64,000 nt of DNA, taken from Pontibacter sp. G13 (GTDB taxonomy: Bacteria > Bacteroidota > Bacteroidia > J057). Under the pieces are notes generated by a model, which did no database searches, was not told the DNA's origin, and saw nothing but the letters and a program-made list of their open reading frames with translations. How positions within the stretch are numbered: position 1 is the first letter of the stretch; the number at the start of each line of letters is the position of its first letter. The stretch spans positions 2,803,501 to 2,867,500 of the forward strand of contig NZ_CP134696.1 of NCBI RefSeq assembly GCF_031851795.1, read 5' to 3'. The position numbers and the translations under genes were made by a program. Below, in pieces: positions 17,964 through 27,067 of this stretch.

Positions 17964-19325
17964 GTGGACCCTGACCCTGGGAATTTTTTGCTTTCCTTCA
18001 CCATCCTCGATGCATGGCCACTCACTGGCCCGCAAATGCTACAGATCGGCGCTTTCATTGTGCTGATCGTGCTTTCGTTTATGGCATCTGGCGCCGAGGT
18101 AGCCTATTTCTCCCTCACCAAACCCGAAATTGACGAGTTCAAGGAAGCTGACAAACCAGAAGGCAAGCGAGTCTGGAACCTCATTTCCGAGCCTAAAAAG
18201 CTGCTCGCCACCATCCTGATTACCAACAACTTCGTCAACGTAGCCGCCATCTTGGTTGCTTCTGCCTTCCTCCGCGATCTTCCAGGAAGGGCAGATTGGA
18301 ATCCTCAATTTGCCGCGCTAATCGAAGTCGTAGTGATCACAGCCTTGTTGCTTTTCTTTGGTGAAATCATTCCCAAGGTATTCGCAGCCAAAAATAGAAT
18401 CACCCTCGTCAAGCTGCTTTCCTGGCCACTTTGGCTCCTCAAGAAACTCCTGTCCCCATTGGCACAAATGCTCATCCGGGGAACCAGCATCGTGGAAAAA
18501 AGGGTCAAACTCAAAGAGGAACAAGTATCACTTGACGACCTCAGACATGCGATTTCCTTGACATCGGGTGGAAAAGCAGAAGAAACGGAAGAAGAGGAAA
18601 ACGGCAACGATGAGATCCTCAAGGGCATCGTCAACTTCTCCAATATCGCCGTCAAAAGCGTCATGCGTGCTCGTGTGAATGTGATCGCAGTGGATATTTC
18701 CATGCCGTTTCAAGAGCTGCTGGACTTCATCCGCGAGAATAATTATTCGCGCTTGCCAGTGTACGACACTCATTTGGACAATATCAAAGGCTTGCTCCAT
18801 GTAAAGGATTTGCTCCCCTATCTCAAGGAAGACAGCAAGCCTTTCAAATTTGAAGATATTCTCCGGGATGCCTATTTCATTCCGGAAAGCAAGAAAATCG
18901 ATACGTTGCTGGAAGAATTTAAGACCCAGCATCTCCATATGGCCATCGTAGTGGACGAATTTGGCGGAACCGCTGGAATCGTGACGCTAGAAGATGTCAT
19001 CGAGGAAATCTTCGGGGAAATCAACGACGAGTTCGACAGCCAAGACTGGGTGTACTCCAAGCTCTCTGACGACACCTACATTTTCGAAGGGCGCATTTCC
19101 TTGAATGATGTCCGGAAAATTGTGGGATTGGACGAGGATGTATTTGAAGATGCCAGGGGGGACAACGATAGTCTCGGTGGTCTTATCCTCGAGCTTCACG
19201 GAAAGATCCCAGCGGTTGGTGAAATCATCACCTACAAGCATTATCAATTGCACGTAGAAGCCGTGAGCAAAAAACGTATCACCATGGTCAAGTTCGTGAT
19301 CATGGCCCAAGAACTCAGCGAGTAG
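17964..19325 (+). CDS. gldE: Gliding-motility-associated DUF21/CBS protein GldE
   Basis: 453-residue inner-membrane protein. Residues about 25-190 form a DUF21 (CNNM) transmembrane domain with a GEIIPKVFAAKN signature. Two CBS domains follow (KSVMRARVNVIAVDISMPFQ; DAYFIPESKKIDTLLEEFK then VVDEFGGTAGIVTLEDVIEEI), and a CorC/HlyC C-terminal domain ends the protein. The family is related to Mg/Co exporters; in Flavobacterium GldE supports gliding together with GldD. The start is GTG at 17964. Downstream gldD begins 5 bp after the stop. Confidence 0.92.
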   Translation: MDPDPGNFLLSFTILDAWPLTGPQMLQIGAFIVLIVLSFMASGAEVAYFSLTKPEIDEFKEADKPEGKRVWNLISEPKKLLATILITNNFVNVAAILVASAFLRDLPGRADWNPQFAALIEVVVITALLLFFGEIIPKVFAAKNRITLVKLLSWPLWLLKKLLSPLAQMLIRGTSIVEKRVKLKEEQVSLDDLRHAISLTSGGKAEETEEEENGNDEILKGIVNFSNIAVKSVMRARVNVIAVDISMPFQELLDFIRENNYSRLPVYDTHLDNIKGLLHVKDLLPYLKEDSKPFKFEDILRDAYFIPESKKIDTLLEEFKTQHLHMAIVVDEFGGTAGIVTLEDVIEEIFGEINDEFDSQDWVYSKLSDDTYIFEGRISLNDVRKIVGLDEDVFEDARGDNDSLGGLILELHGKIPAVGEIITYKHYQLHVEAVSKKRITMVKFVIMAQELSE

Positions 19326-19330
19326 ATTCC

Positions 19331-19942
19331 ATGCCTACATTCTCCCAAATTCGCCCTTTGGCTATTTTTGGCCTTTTCATTCTGAGTGTCTCAGCCTTTT
19401 TCGGGTGCGAATCATACGAGCCTTATCCACGGCCTTACGGCTTTCACAGGATAGATCTGCCTGCTGTTGCGGATCGGGTCTACACTCAGTACAGCAGCAA
19501 AGATTGCCCATTTACCTTCGAATACCCCAGTTACGCGGTTCCCAAACAGAAGCATCGGGACTCCTGTGATGTAGATATTCGCTTCGAGGACAATCAATTG
19601 GATTGGTTCTTCACCTACCGATTCGATCCAGCGGGAAATGCACAGGGAAGGCAATATGAAGATTATCGCCGACTGATCTACAAACACAGCAAAAAGGCCA
19701 CGCAGATCACGGAGACGCCCATTCAATTGGGAAATGCCCAAGGCATCATGTTCGAGATTTATGGAAATGTCGGTACGCCTGCTCAATTATTCCTCTACGA
19801 TTCCACCCAGCAGCACTATCTCATGGTAGCCTGCTACTTCGAAACGGCCTTGAAAAACGACTCCCTGGCTCCGGTCATTCAATACATGAAGGAGGAGCTA
19901 CAGCACATGGCGGGATCAATTGATTGGGAACCGCAATCCTAA
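19331..19942 (+). CDS. gldD: Gliding motility lipoprotein GldD
   Basis: 203 residues. A signal peptide ends in a lipobox-like VSAFFGC near residue 27. It is followed by the GldD hallmark YEPYPRPYGFHRIDLP and a beta-rich body with paired Cys (SKDCPFTFEYP, RDSCDVDI). It is an envelope lipoprotein needed for gliding and T9SS function in studied species. It shares the mutY-ssb-gldE transcript. Its last 4 bp overlap the convergent Fur-type gene. Confidence 0.92.
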   Translation: MPTFSQIRPLAIFGLFILSVSAFFGCESYEPYPRPYGFHRIDLPAVADRVYTQYSSKDCPFTFEYPSYAVPKQKHRDSCDVDIRFEDNQLDWFFTYRFDPAGNAQGRQYEDYRRLIYKHSKKATQITETPIQLGNAQGIMFEIYGNVGTPAQLFLYDSTQQHYLMVACYFETALKNDSLAPVIQYMKEELQHMAGSIDWEPQS

Positions 19943-20352
19943 CGGCATTTTGGGCAAAGGCCCTGAAGCAACATATTGACTTCTTGAAGCTGATACCCTT
20001 CCGGTAGGGCAACGGCGGGAATTTTCACCTCATCAACGCAGGTAGTATCTCCACATTGGAGGCATTTGAAGTGGACGTGATCGTGATGGTGAGATCCGTC
20101 AGAGCATTGCGGGGAGCAAATGGCATATTTCATCACGCCCTCATTGTCGAGGACTTTATGGATAATCCCTTTGTCCAAAAAGGAAGACAAGTTCCGGTAA
20201 ATCGTTACCCGATCACAAGGCCCCTTCATCGCAGATTCTATTTCCCGTTGGCTCATGGCATTGGAGTGTTGCATGAGCACCTGCAACATATCTGCGCGGC
20301 TCGGGGTGAATCTCAAAGCGTGGTGCTTCAGAAATTGTCTCAAATCCTCCAT
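19939..20352 (-). CDS. Fur-family metal- or peroxide-responsive repressor
   Basis: 137-residue regulator with a winged helix (residues 8-80, LRFTPSRADMLQVL; TIYRNLSSFLDKGIIHKV) and a dimer domain with metal ligands: a HHHDHVHFKCLQCGDTTC cluster and a C-terminal CPKC. The two CxxC pairs suggest a structural zinc site. Which metal is sensed (Fe, Zn, Mn or peroxide) is not clear; the short form and His-rich site would fit a Zur-like or Fur-like protein. Start ATG at 20352; a longer in-frame extension upstream does not look like protein. Confidence 0.9.
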   Translation of the reverse strand: MEDLRQFLKHHALRFTPSRADMLQVLMQHSNAMSQREIESAMKGPCDRVTIYRNLSSFLDKGIIHKVLDNEGVMKYAICSPQCSDGSHHHDHVHFKCLQCGDTTCVDEVKIPAVALPEGYQLQEVNMLLQGLCPKCR

Positions 20353-20486
20353 GATACAAAGATAGTAATTTTTGAACCTAGAAGCTGAAAGGTGGTTCAA
20401 TCGTACGAACGAATCAGGAAAGATGATTCTGGCGCCTTTCCACAACTTACCCGGTAGCCTTACAGTAAGAAAAACTCTGTAGCAGA

Positions 20487-20494
20487 TATTTTTG
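20487..20494 (+). promoter_or_regulatory. Possible -7 promoter element for hslU
   Basis: TATTTTTG matches the TAnnTTTG consensus exactly and would give a leader of about 50 bases to the hslU ATG. No TTG is seen at the expected -33 distance, so support is partial. Confidence 0.35.
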
Positions 20495-20551
20495 CACAAG
20501 ATGCATCCGTTTTTGCTACCTTTAAGATTAGCAATATTGATTAGCAGGTAC

Positions 20552-21949
20552 ATGGAAAATACCCTCACTCCAGCTCGGATTGTCAAGGAATTGGACAAGT
20601 ATATCATCGGTCAGGCAGAAGCCAAAAAGGCCGTGGCCATCGCCTTAAGAAACCGCTGGAGAAGACTCAACGCTCGCGAGGACATTCGCAAGGAAATCAT
20701 TCCCAACAATATCATGATGATCGGGCCGACCGGAGTCGGAAAGACAGAAGTTGCCCGAAGACTCGCACAATTGGCCCAAGCGCCATTCGTGAAGGTTGAA
20801 GCCTCCAAATTTACAGAGGTCGGATATGTGGGCCGCGATGTCGAAAGCATGATCCGCGATCTCGTCGAGCAGGCCGTCAATATGGTACGCGCCGAACAAA
20901 AAGAACAAGTCCGTGCGGCAGCTCGCGAAACAGCCGATGAGTTGATCCTCGATATCCTCATCCCACCTGTTGCACAGCCCCGCCCTACTTCTCCATTCAA
21001 TCGTGAGAAATCCGATGATATTGGATATAAAAGCGCTCAGGTAGAATCCTACTCGGACTCCGAACTGAATGAGCGAACTCGCGAAAAATTCCGCGAAAAA
21101 CTCAAAAACGGAGAACTCGAAGATCGCAAGATCGAAGTGGAAGTCACCATGCCTTCACACAATGTCCAGGTCGTAGGTCCCATGGGCATGGACGGAATGG
21201 ATGGCTTGCAGGACATGCTCAGCGGCATGATCCCCAAAAAGAAGAAGAACCGCAAAATGACCGTCGCCGAAGCGCGCGAGCATTTTGTCGAGGAAGAAGC
21301 CTCTCGGATGATCGACATGGATTCCGTCACCCGAGATGCCATCGAGCGGGCGTCCAACTCCGGTATCGTATTCATTGATGAGGTGGACAAAGTAGCGGTT
21401 TCTGCCGGTGCCAAAGGTGGCCCAGATGTCTCTCGCCAAGGCGTGCAGCGAGATCTGCTGCCCATCGTCGAAGGCTCGGTTGTGAATACCAAGCACGGGA
21501 GCATCAAGACCGACCATATTCTGTTCATCGCAGCAGGCGCATTTCATGTAGCCAAACCTTCTGACTTGATTCCAGAGCTTCAGGGTCGGTTTCCCATTCG
21601 GGTGGAACTGAACTCGCTGACCAAGGAAGATTTCGTCAAGATCCTCACTCAGCCGAGAAACGCACTCACCAAGCAGTACCAAGCGCTGCTGGAAAGCGAG
21701 GAAATCGAACTGCAATTCGAGGAGCCTGCGATTGACCTCATGGCAGAAATGGCTTTCTCCGTCAATCAGGAGGTGGAAAATATCGGTGCCCGTCGGTTGC
21801 ATACCATCATGAGCAATCTCCTTCAGGATATCTTGTTCGATGTACCAGACAACACGGATACGAAGAGCTTTACGGTGACTCGCGATTTCGTCGAGTCCAA
21901 ACTCAGCGGAATGGTCCACCGCAAGGATCTTAGCCAGTATATCCTGTAA
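20552..21949 (+). CDS. hslU: ATP-dependent protease ATPase subunit HslU
   Basis: 465-residue AAA+ unfoldase that feeds substrates to the HslV peptidase. It opens TPARIVKELDKYIIGQAEAKK. Walker A GPTGVGKT is at 58-65, the family signature FTEVGYVGRDVESMIRDL follows, an intermediate domain lies at about 110-250, Walker B is GIVFIDEVDKV, sensor segments follow, and the C-terminal tail is KDLSQYIL. The ATG at 20552 is chosen, as upstream in-frame codons lack family similarity. hslV is not adjacent. Confidence 0.96.
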   Translation: MENTLTPARIVKELDKYIIGQAEAKKAVAIALRNRWRRLNAREDIRKEIIPNNIMMIGPTGVGKTEVARRLAQLAQAPFVKVEASKFTEVGYVGRDVESMIRDLVEQAVNMVRAEQKEQVRAAARETADELILDILIPPVAQPRPTSPFNREKSDDIGYKSAQVESYSDSELNERTREKFREKLKNGELEDRKIEVEVTMPSHNVQVVGPMGMDGMDGLQDMLSGMIPKKKKNRKMTVAEAREHFVEEEASRMIDMDSVTRDAIERASNSGIVFIDEVDKVAVSAGAKGGPDVSRQGVQRDLLPIVEGSVVNTKHGSIKTDHILFIAAGAFHVAKPSDLIPELQGRFPIRVELNSLTKEDFVKILTQPRNALTKQYQALLESEEIELQFEEPAIDLMAEMAFSVNQEVENIGARRLHTIMSNLLQDILFDVPDNTDTKSFTVTRDFVESKLSGMVHRKDLSQYIL

Positions 21950-21962
21950 TTCCATTCCTATC

Positions 21963-22006
21963 ATACAAAAACGGCCATCTCCTTCCGGAAATGGCCGTTT
22001 TTGTAT
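21963..22006. terminator. Bidirectional terminator between hslU and the DUF4835 gene
   Basis: Perfect 16-base inverted repeat (ATACAAAAACGGCCAT / ATGGCCGTTTTTGTAT) with a 12-base loop; A-rich and T-rich flanks serve both convergent genes. Confidence 0.9.
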
Positions 22007-22019
22007 CTATCTCGCAAAA

Positions 22020-22931
22020 TTAGTTATTCATGATCTTGTTGTAGTCTCCCATGTTTTGGGCATCCAGCTCTTGCATGATGGCGACGAATTCCTTCTTGTC
22101 ATTGGCAAATCCATTCTCGAAGACCTTGATCAACTCCTTCCGCTTGGCATCGAGGAAATTTCGACTCAGGATCAAAAGCGGATTCTGGAGGGTAAGGTTC
22201 TTCATGTCCTTCAAGGCAGCCAAAATCCCCTTTCTTCCACGACCGGGGTCAGACTCCATGAGATCCAAGCCCTGACGGTGATATTTGTACATCGCCGCAT
22301 GAAAAGCACTGTATCGGTTATTGGTCAGGTTTTCGGAAAGCCAGTAGCGATTTCGTTGGCTTTCATTGGACTTCCAGCCTGCTTCTGGAGATTGACTCGC
22401 AGCAAGCTGATTGATTTCCAACGCCTTCCGATAGAATGGATTCCCACCCGAAGCCAGATACGTGTCGTGATCGATTCCCACAATCACAAATGCATAGAAA
22501 TCCAGCAAAGCGGTCAAGTTGTCCGTAAAGGAATTCTCTGTGTAAATCAGGGAAGAATATGGGACGTAGTTGAAGTTGAAGCGATCGTCTGCCAAGTTGG
22601 CAATGACCGTTTCGTAGGTGCTATTGTAGGTAGGACGAAACACCTGCAGGTTCATCTGGCAGGTGAAATAGTCTGGCGAAGGGCGTTCCATGACGATGAT
22701 CTGCAGATTGCAGCGGATGCGTTCGTACGCCTCATAGCTATCATCCGTCCACTTGGTGAAATTCATGTAGTCCGAGATTACCTTCTGCATGTCTTCGAAT
22801 ACAGAACGGTCTCCGGATATCCGGCTTGCATCCACAGAGACATTGCACAGCAATTCCTGCGCATTCAACTGTCCCCAGCCCAACATCCATACAGTGAGTA
22901 TGGTCCAGCGTATCCAACCTAATTTCTTCAT
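22020..22931 (-). CDS. DUF4835 family exported protein
   Basis: 303 residues with a signal peptide (residues 1-24, ending LNAQ), then the family opening ELLCNVSVDASRISGDRSVFEDMQK. The body is rich in aromatic and Asn residues, with conserved segments such as YVPYSSLIYTENSFTDNLTALLDFYAFVIVGIDHDTY. The function of the family is not known to me. It lies 72 bp behind coaBC, which is its usual neighbour in Bacteroidota. Confidence 0.9.
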   Translation of the reverse strand: MKKLGWIRWTILTVWMLGWGQLNAQELLCNVSVDASRISGDRSVFEDMQKVISDYMNFTKWTDDSYEAYERIRCNLQIIVMERPSPDYFTCQMNLQVFRPTYNSTYETVIANLADDRFNFNYVPYSSLIYTENSFTDNLTALLDFYAFVIVGIDHDTYLASGGNPFYRKALEINQLAASQSPEAGWKSNESQRNRYWLSENLTNNRYSAFHAAMYKYHRQGLDLMESDPGRGRKGILAALKDMKNLTLQNPLLILSRNFLDAKRKELIKVFENGFANDKKEFVAIMQELDAQNMGDYNKIMNN

Positions 22932-23003
22932 GCGTTTCTCGGGTTATCTGAAGTTGAAATTCGAACATTCTGACTGGAATCGCAAGGGCATTCCAGTCCC
23001 CCC

Positions 23004-24215
23004 TTAAACTGATTCCTGCCCCACCATCCAAGCGATGGCCTGCTGGAGGATTCCCACGGCAATTTCCTGCTTGGAAGCCAAAGGAAGAGGCGTTTTCTTC
23101 AAATTGCGGTCGATTATGGTCACTTGATTGGTGTCATGCCCAAATCCAGCGCCCTTGTCGTTGAGGGAATTCAGGACGATGAGATCCAAATTCTTGCGCT
23201 TCAATTTCCCTTCGGCATTGGCCTGCTCATTTTGGGTTTCCAATGCAAATCCCACCAAAGTCTGATCTTCTCGCTTGATCGCACCAACGGATTTCAAAAT
23301 ATCATGGGTCCGTTTCAGTGGAATAGAAAGGTCCCCGTCCCCCTTTTTCATCTTCTGATCAGCTACGGTAGCCGGCGTGTAATCAGCCACAGCAGCCGAA
23401 AAAATCATCAAATCCTGATTGGCTGCAACTGCATGAACCGCTTGGTACATATCCTCTGCAGTTCTCGCAACGATCCGATTAACACCTCTCGGTTCTTCCA
23501 AATGGGTATAGCCGGACACCAGCGTTACAGTTGCCCCCATGTAGGCGGCCTGTTCTGCTAAAGCATATCCCATCTTGCCGGTCGAGCGATTGGTGAGAAA
23601 TCGAACCGGGTCGAGTGGTTCTTGCGTGGGACCAGCAGTAATCAGGACGTGTTTCCCTGCTAAAGGCTTTGGAAGTAAAGCGTCAAAATGAGCCGCGACA
23701 GCTTCCAGAATTTCCTCTGGTTCCAGCAGTCTTCCCTTTCCCAGCAAGCCACTTGCATGATAGCCTGAACCTGTGTCCAGTACAATCCGGCCATCGCCTT
23801 CCAGCACCTTGAGATTGGCTTGGGTACGAGGGTGGGAAAACATATCCACGTCCATGGCGGGTGCTACCATGACCGGGCATTTGGCAGCCATGTAGACCGC
23901 CAGCAAGGCATTGTCGCAAATCCCATGAGCCATCTTTGCGAGGGTATTGGTGGTAGCTGGTGCGACGACCATCAAATCCGCCCAATTTCCCCAATCGACA
24001 TGCTCGGACCAGTTTTCATCCCAGAGTCCCTTGAAGACCGGAGTCCCTGCAAGAGAGCTGAAAGTGAGCGATCCGACGAATTGCTCGGTTGAGGGCGTGA
24101 TCACGACCTTGACCTCTGCGCCAGCCTTTTGGAGGAGGCGGAGGAGAATAACGGCCTTGTATGCAGCGATGCTCCCGGATACTCCGAGGATGATGCGCTT
24201 TCCGTTGAGATTCAT
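23004..24215 (-). CDS. coaBC: Bifunctional phosphopantothenoylcysteine decarboxylase/phosphopantothenate-cysteine ligase
   Basis: 403-residue coenzyme A enzyme. The N-terminal flavoprotein decarboxylase half (GSIAAYKAVILLRLLQKAGAEVK; VVAPATTNTLAKMAHGICDN; PVMVAPAMDVDMF) is followed from about residue 190 by the CTP-dependent ligase half (ITAGPTQEPLDPVRFLTNRSTGKMG). The substrate-lid motif that in E. coli carries a catalytic Cys in ACG reads YHASGLLGKGR here, with Ser instead. This may be a lineage-wide variant. It starts after the rpoZ terminator and is followed by the DUF4835 gene. Confidence 0.95.
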   Translation of the reverse strand: MNLNGKRIILGVSGSIAAYKAVILLRLLQKAGAEVKVVITPSTEQFVGSLTFSSLAGTPVFKGLWDENWSEHVDWGNWADLMVVAPATTNTLAKMAHGICDNALLAVYMAAKCPVMVAPAMDVDMFSHPRTQANLKVLEGDGRIVLDTGSGYHASGLLGKGRLLEPEEILEAVAAHFDALLPKPLAGKHVLITAGPTQEPLDPVRFLTNRSTGKMGYALAEQAAYMGATVTLVSGYTHLEEPRGVNRIVARTAEDMYQAVHAVAANQDLMIFSAAVADYTPATVADQKMKKGDGDLSIPLKRTHDILKSVGAIKREDQTLVGFALETQNEQANAEGKLKRKNLDLIVLNSLNDKGAGFGHDTNQVTIIDRNLKKTPLPLASKQEIAVGILQQAIAWMVGQESV

Positions 24216-24321
24216 TGCTCTTGTGAATTTGGCGAGGGGTAGTAGCAGACATTCCCATGTGGGCTTTCATTCGCCTAGTGAAGCTACTTTCGATTTTATA
24301 TGGAGACGAATACCCTAGATA

Positions 24322-24349
24322 CAAAAATAGCGAGCCCAACGGACTCGCC
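24322..24349 (-). terminator. Terminator after rpoZ
   Basis: On the minus strand, GCGAG-N9-CTCGC followed by TATTTTTG. It separates bamD-rpoZ from coaBC. The stem is short. Confidence 0.65.
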
Positions 24350-24375
24350 AATTCAGTATGCATCAGGAATACATG

Positions 24376-24681
24376 CTATTCTTCGATCTCGTTAGGATCG
24401 CGCATGTAGACATCCCCGGCATAATATTCTTCAAGCGCCACCTGAGTGGGTTTTGGCTTGCGTTCGTAGAAACGGGAGATTTCGATTTGCTCCTTGTTTT
24501 CCATCACTTCTTCCAAGTTGTCATAGGAAGGAGCGAACTCCGCCAATTTGGATGCCAATTCATCCTTGAGCTGCAAAGTGTGCTGGTTGGCACGTTTTCC
24601 AACTACGACCAGTGATTTGTACAAATTACCGGTCATATCTCCGAGTCGCTTGATGTCCAGGGGCAAAAAAGAATCCTTCAT
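24376..24681 (-). CDS. rpoZ: DNA-directed RNA polymerase omega subunit (RpoZ-like)
   Basis: 101-residue protein of the Bacteroidota omega family (about 100 aa). The segment MTGNLYKSLVVVGKRANQ with following helices resembles the NRYxLVxVAxxRAxQ core of omega, and an acidic tail follows. It helps assemble RNA polymerase. It lies 49 bp downstream of bamD and ahead of coaBC; rpoZ beside coaBC is a widespread bacterial arrangement. Confidence 0.88.
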   Translation of the reverse strand: MKDSFLPLDIKRLGDMTGNLYKSLVVVGKRANQHTLQLKDELASKLAEFAPSYDNLEEVMENKEQIEISRFYERKPKPTQVALEEYYAGDVYMRDPNEIEE

Positions 24682-24730
24682 GGGAGAAAGTTACAAATTC
24701 TATTGAAAATCTATGCTATACGACGCATGA

Positions 24731-25561
24731 TCAGGAATTTTGTCCTGCCAGCATTTTGCCGTAATTCTTCTTGGTACGAACGTAGATACCCTCTGCTTGT
24801 TTGATGTACGCACTGTTGGGGTAGCGATCTACGAAATTTTCGTAGTACTCCAACGCATCTAGGTATCGGTTGCGCTTTTTGGCCTGCGTACTGACTTCCG
24901 CCAATTCTGCGGCAGACTCAAATTGCAAAAATTGTGCTTCTTCGCGATATCTCGAATCGGGAAACTGCCGGATCATTACATCGAAAGCTGTCACTGCCGC
25001 ACGGAAATTCCCCACACGGAGATAAGTTCGTGCCTGCTCGAAAGATTTCTGAGCAAGTCTTTCCCGCAATTCCGCCATCAACTTTTCTGCCTCAATCGCC
25101 TGCTCCGTTTCGGGGAAGCTATTGACATACAGCTGAAACTGGTCGATCGCCTTGAGCGTGTACTCCTGATCGAGATAGTGCGGAGCGGACTCGACATAGT
25201 AGCAATATGCCACTTTGAATGCACATTCCGACGCCAACTCATCATTGGGGTACAGACGTGAATATTGCTCGTAATAGTACGCTGCCACTACATAGAGTCC
25301 GTAATTGAACTTACTCTCAGCATAGTGATATAGTACCGTACGAGCTCTATCTTCACCCTTGTAGATGCTTTGAAGCTCTTCAAACAGCAAAGATGCCTTT
25401 TCATAGTCTCCCCGCTCGTAAAAATAGAATGCGGCCGAATCCTTTTCGGAGGTGGTTCCCTTTCGAGACCATTGGCTATATTGCCTGAATTCCTTGCTAC
25501 AGGAGGCAAGGCTCATACAGGCCATCAAGCCGATTGCGAAGCTAGCATACCACTTGTTCAT
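24731..25561 (-). CDS. bamD: Outer membrane assembly lipoprotein BamD
   Basis: 276-residue lipoprotein. A signal peptide with lipobox LASC (Cys near residue 21) is followed by TPR helices across residues 35-260 (SAAFYFYERGDYEKASLLFEELQ; ALEYYENFVDRYPNSAYIKQAE). It belongs to the BAM complex that inserts outer-membrane beta barrels. ATG 25561 was chosen over 25570. The gene is divergent from the lptG-like permease, so two envelope-assembly genes share one intergenic region. Confidence 0.9.
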   Translation of the reverse strand: MNKWYASFAIGLMACMSLASCSKEFRQYSQWSRKGTTSEKDSAAFYFYERGDYEKASLLFEELQSIYKGEDRARTVLYHYAESKFNYGLYVVAAYYYEQYSRLYPNDELASECAFKVAYCYYVESAPHYLDQEYTLKAIDQFQLYVNSFPETEQAIEAEKLMAELRERLAQKSFEQARTYLRVGNFRAAVTAFDVMIRQFPDSRYREEAQFLQFESAAELAEVSTQAKKRNRYLDALEYYENFVDRYPNSAYIKQAEGIYVRTKKNYGKMLAGQNS

Positions 25562-25567
25562 GGGGCA

Positions 25568-25595
25568 CAAAGTTAATAAATCCCTTGTAATTCAA
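25568..25595 (-). promoter_or_regulatory. Promoter of bamD, nearly leaderless
   Basis: On the minus strand TAACTTTG (25575-25568) matches TAnnTTTG, with a TTG 17 bp upstream (25595-25593). The predicted transcription start falls only a few bases before the bamD ATG at 25561. Confidence 0.5.
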
Positions 25596-25697
25596 CAGGG
25601 CCAAAAAATTTATAATTTTACCTTCGAAAACCAACGGAGAGACGACGATCCTGCCACTTTAGGTTGCATTCAAGGGCTCTCACAATAAGTCTGGGGT

Positions 25698-26771
25698 TTG
25701 AAACTAATCGATCGGTACATCATCCGCCAATATTTGTCCACCTTCGTCTTCATCATGGGGATTGTGTTGGTGATCTGCGTATTGGTAGATTTCGTGGAAA
25801 AGTTAGATGAATTCATCGACAAGAATCCACCTATGTCTGAGATAATCTTTGATTATTATCTCAATTTCATTCCTTTTTTCGGAAATCTCCTACTCCCGAT
25901 CTGTGTATTCCTCGCAGTGATCTTCTTCACCTCCCGGATGTCGGGCCGGACTGAGATGATCCCCATGCTCGGGGCAGGCATCAGTTTTTACCGATTGCTC
26001 GTCCCCTACCTCATCGCATCGGCCTTGATTGCAGGATTTTCTGGCTACCTCAAATCCTATGTCATCCCACAGGCCACAGCCGAACGGATGGTCTTCGAGT
26101 ACAAGTACTTCAAGAAAAAGAGGATTTCCAGCCGAAAACACATCCACAAGAAAGTCGCCAAAGACACCTACGTATACATCAGTTTCTATGATGACAAGCG
26201 CAAGGAGGGCCATACATTCGCCCTGGAGCGCTTCAAAGAGGGAGAGATCATCACCCGTATCAACGCCCGCAAAATCACCTGGGTGGACTCCACCCAATCA
26301 TGGACCATGCGCAAGGTCTATATCCGCGAGATCGATGGACTCTCGGAAAGCATGACCTACCACCAATCCATGGACACCACCTTCTTGCTCTCTCCCGACG
26401 ACATCTACAAAAAGGAGATGATGGCCGAGAGTATGCCCCTTCCTGAACTCCTCCGATACATCACCCTGGAGGAAATGCGGGGCTCGGACATTCTCCAAGA
26501 ACTGTACATCGAGCGACAACGAAGATTCTCCGATCCAGTCGCGGTGGTCATCCTTACCCTGATCGGCTTTGCCCTTGCTTCCCGAAAACGGCGAGGCGGA
26601 ATTGCACTCAACATCGGGCTGGGGCTGGTCCTCTGCTTTCTCTACATTGCGCTGCTCATCGGCGGTCAAGCCATGGTCGGTGAAGATGTCGAGCCTTGGG
26701 TGGCCGTTTGGTTCCCCAATATGATCTACCTCCCCATTTCGCTCTACCTGCTTTGGCTGGCTCCCAAGTGA
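25698..26771 (+). CDS. LptF/LptG (YjgP/YjgQ) family permease
   Basis: 357-residue inner-membrane protein of the LPS export ABC transporter. Three membrane segments at the N-terminal side (about 12-34, 55-77, 97-117) are followed by a periplasmic beta-jellyroll domain (about 125-265) and three more (277-296, 303-322, 330-352). The start is TTG at 25698, which gives the family-typical KLIDRYIIRQYL; the first in-frame ATG would delete half of the first helix. It works with LptB2. LptF versus LptG is not resolved, but the context of a single copy favours LptG. Confidence 0.9.
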   Translation: MKLIDRYIIRQYLSTFVFIMGIVLVICVLVDFVEKLDEFIDKNPPMSEIIFDYYLNFIPFFGNLLLPICVFLAVIFFTSRMSGRTEMIPMLGAGISFYRLLVPYLIASALIAGFSGYLKSYVIPQATAERMVFEYKYFKKKRISSRKHIHKKVAKDTYVYISFYDDKRKEGHTFALERFKEGEIITRINARKITWVDSTQSWTMRKVYIREIDGLSESMTYHQSMDTTFLLSPDDIYKKEMMAESMPLPELLRYITLEEMRGSDILQELYIERQRRFSDPVAVVILTLIGFALASRKRRGGIALNIGLGLVLCFLYIALLIGGQAMVGEDVEPWVAVWFPNMIYLPISLYLLWLAPK

Positions 26772-26780
26772 TCGTTCCTG

Positions 26781-26985
26781 ATGGAGATTTGGGCGTATCC
26801 CGGCGAATCTGGGCCTAGACATGTCGCTTGGCACCAAGGTCGCCGGGCCGGTCCCGCTACATGGCTCGCTAACGCTCGGTCGAGAATCTGTGGGCGAGAG
26901 ATCGCCGCCCACAGATTCTCGACTCCTCCTGACGTCGGACCATTTCGGGCACCTTACGCCGCTGCAAGGCCATCCGCACCTGTCT
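26781..26985 (+). repeat. Dispersed structured intergenic element, copy B
   Basis: Starts 9 bp after the permease stop, same orientation (GGAGATTTGGGCGTATCCCGGCGA). The first stem is CCCGGCGA/TCGCCGGG, with TCGCTTGGCACC in the loop. A perfect 45-nt hairpin lies at 26879-26923: 18-base arms beginning GTCGAGAATC and ending GATTCTCGAC, loop AGAGATCGC. Tail AAGGCCATCCGCAC. It faces copy H tail to tail across about 85 bp. Confidence 0.82.
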
Positions 26986-27067
26986 TCATCGGCAAGTCAA
27001 CTTAAAAACTGTAGAATCTGAAAGGGCTGCTAGGCGCTCCGATAGGCGTTTTCATGGAAAATAGCGC

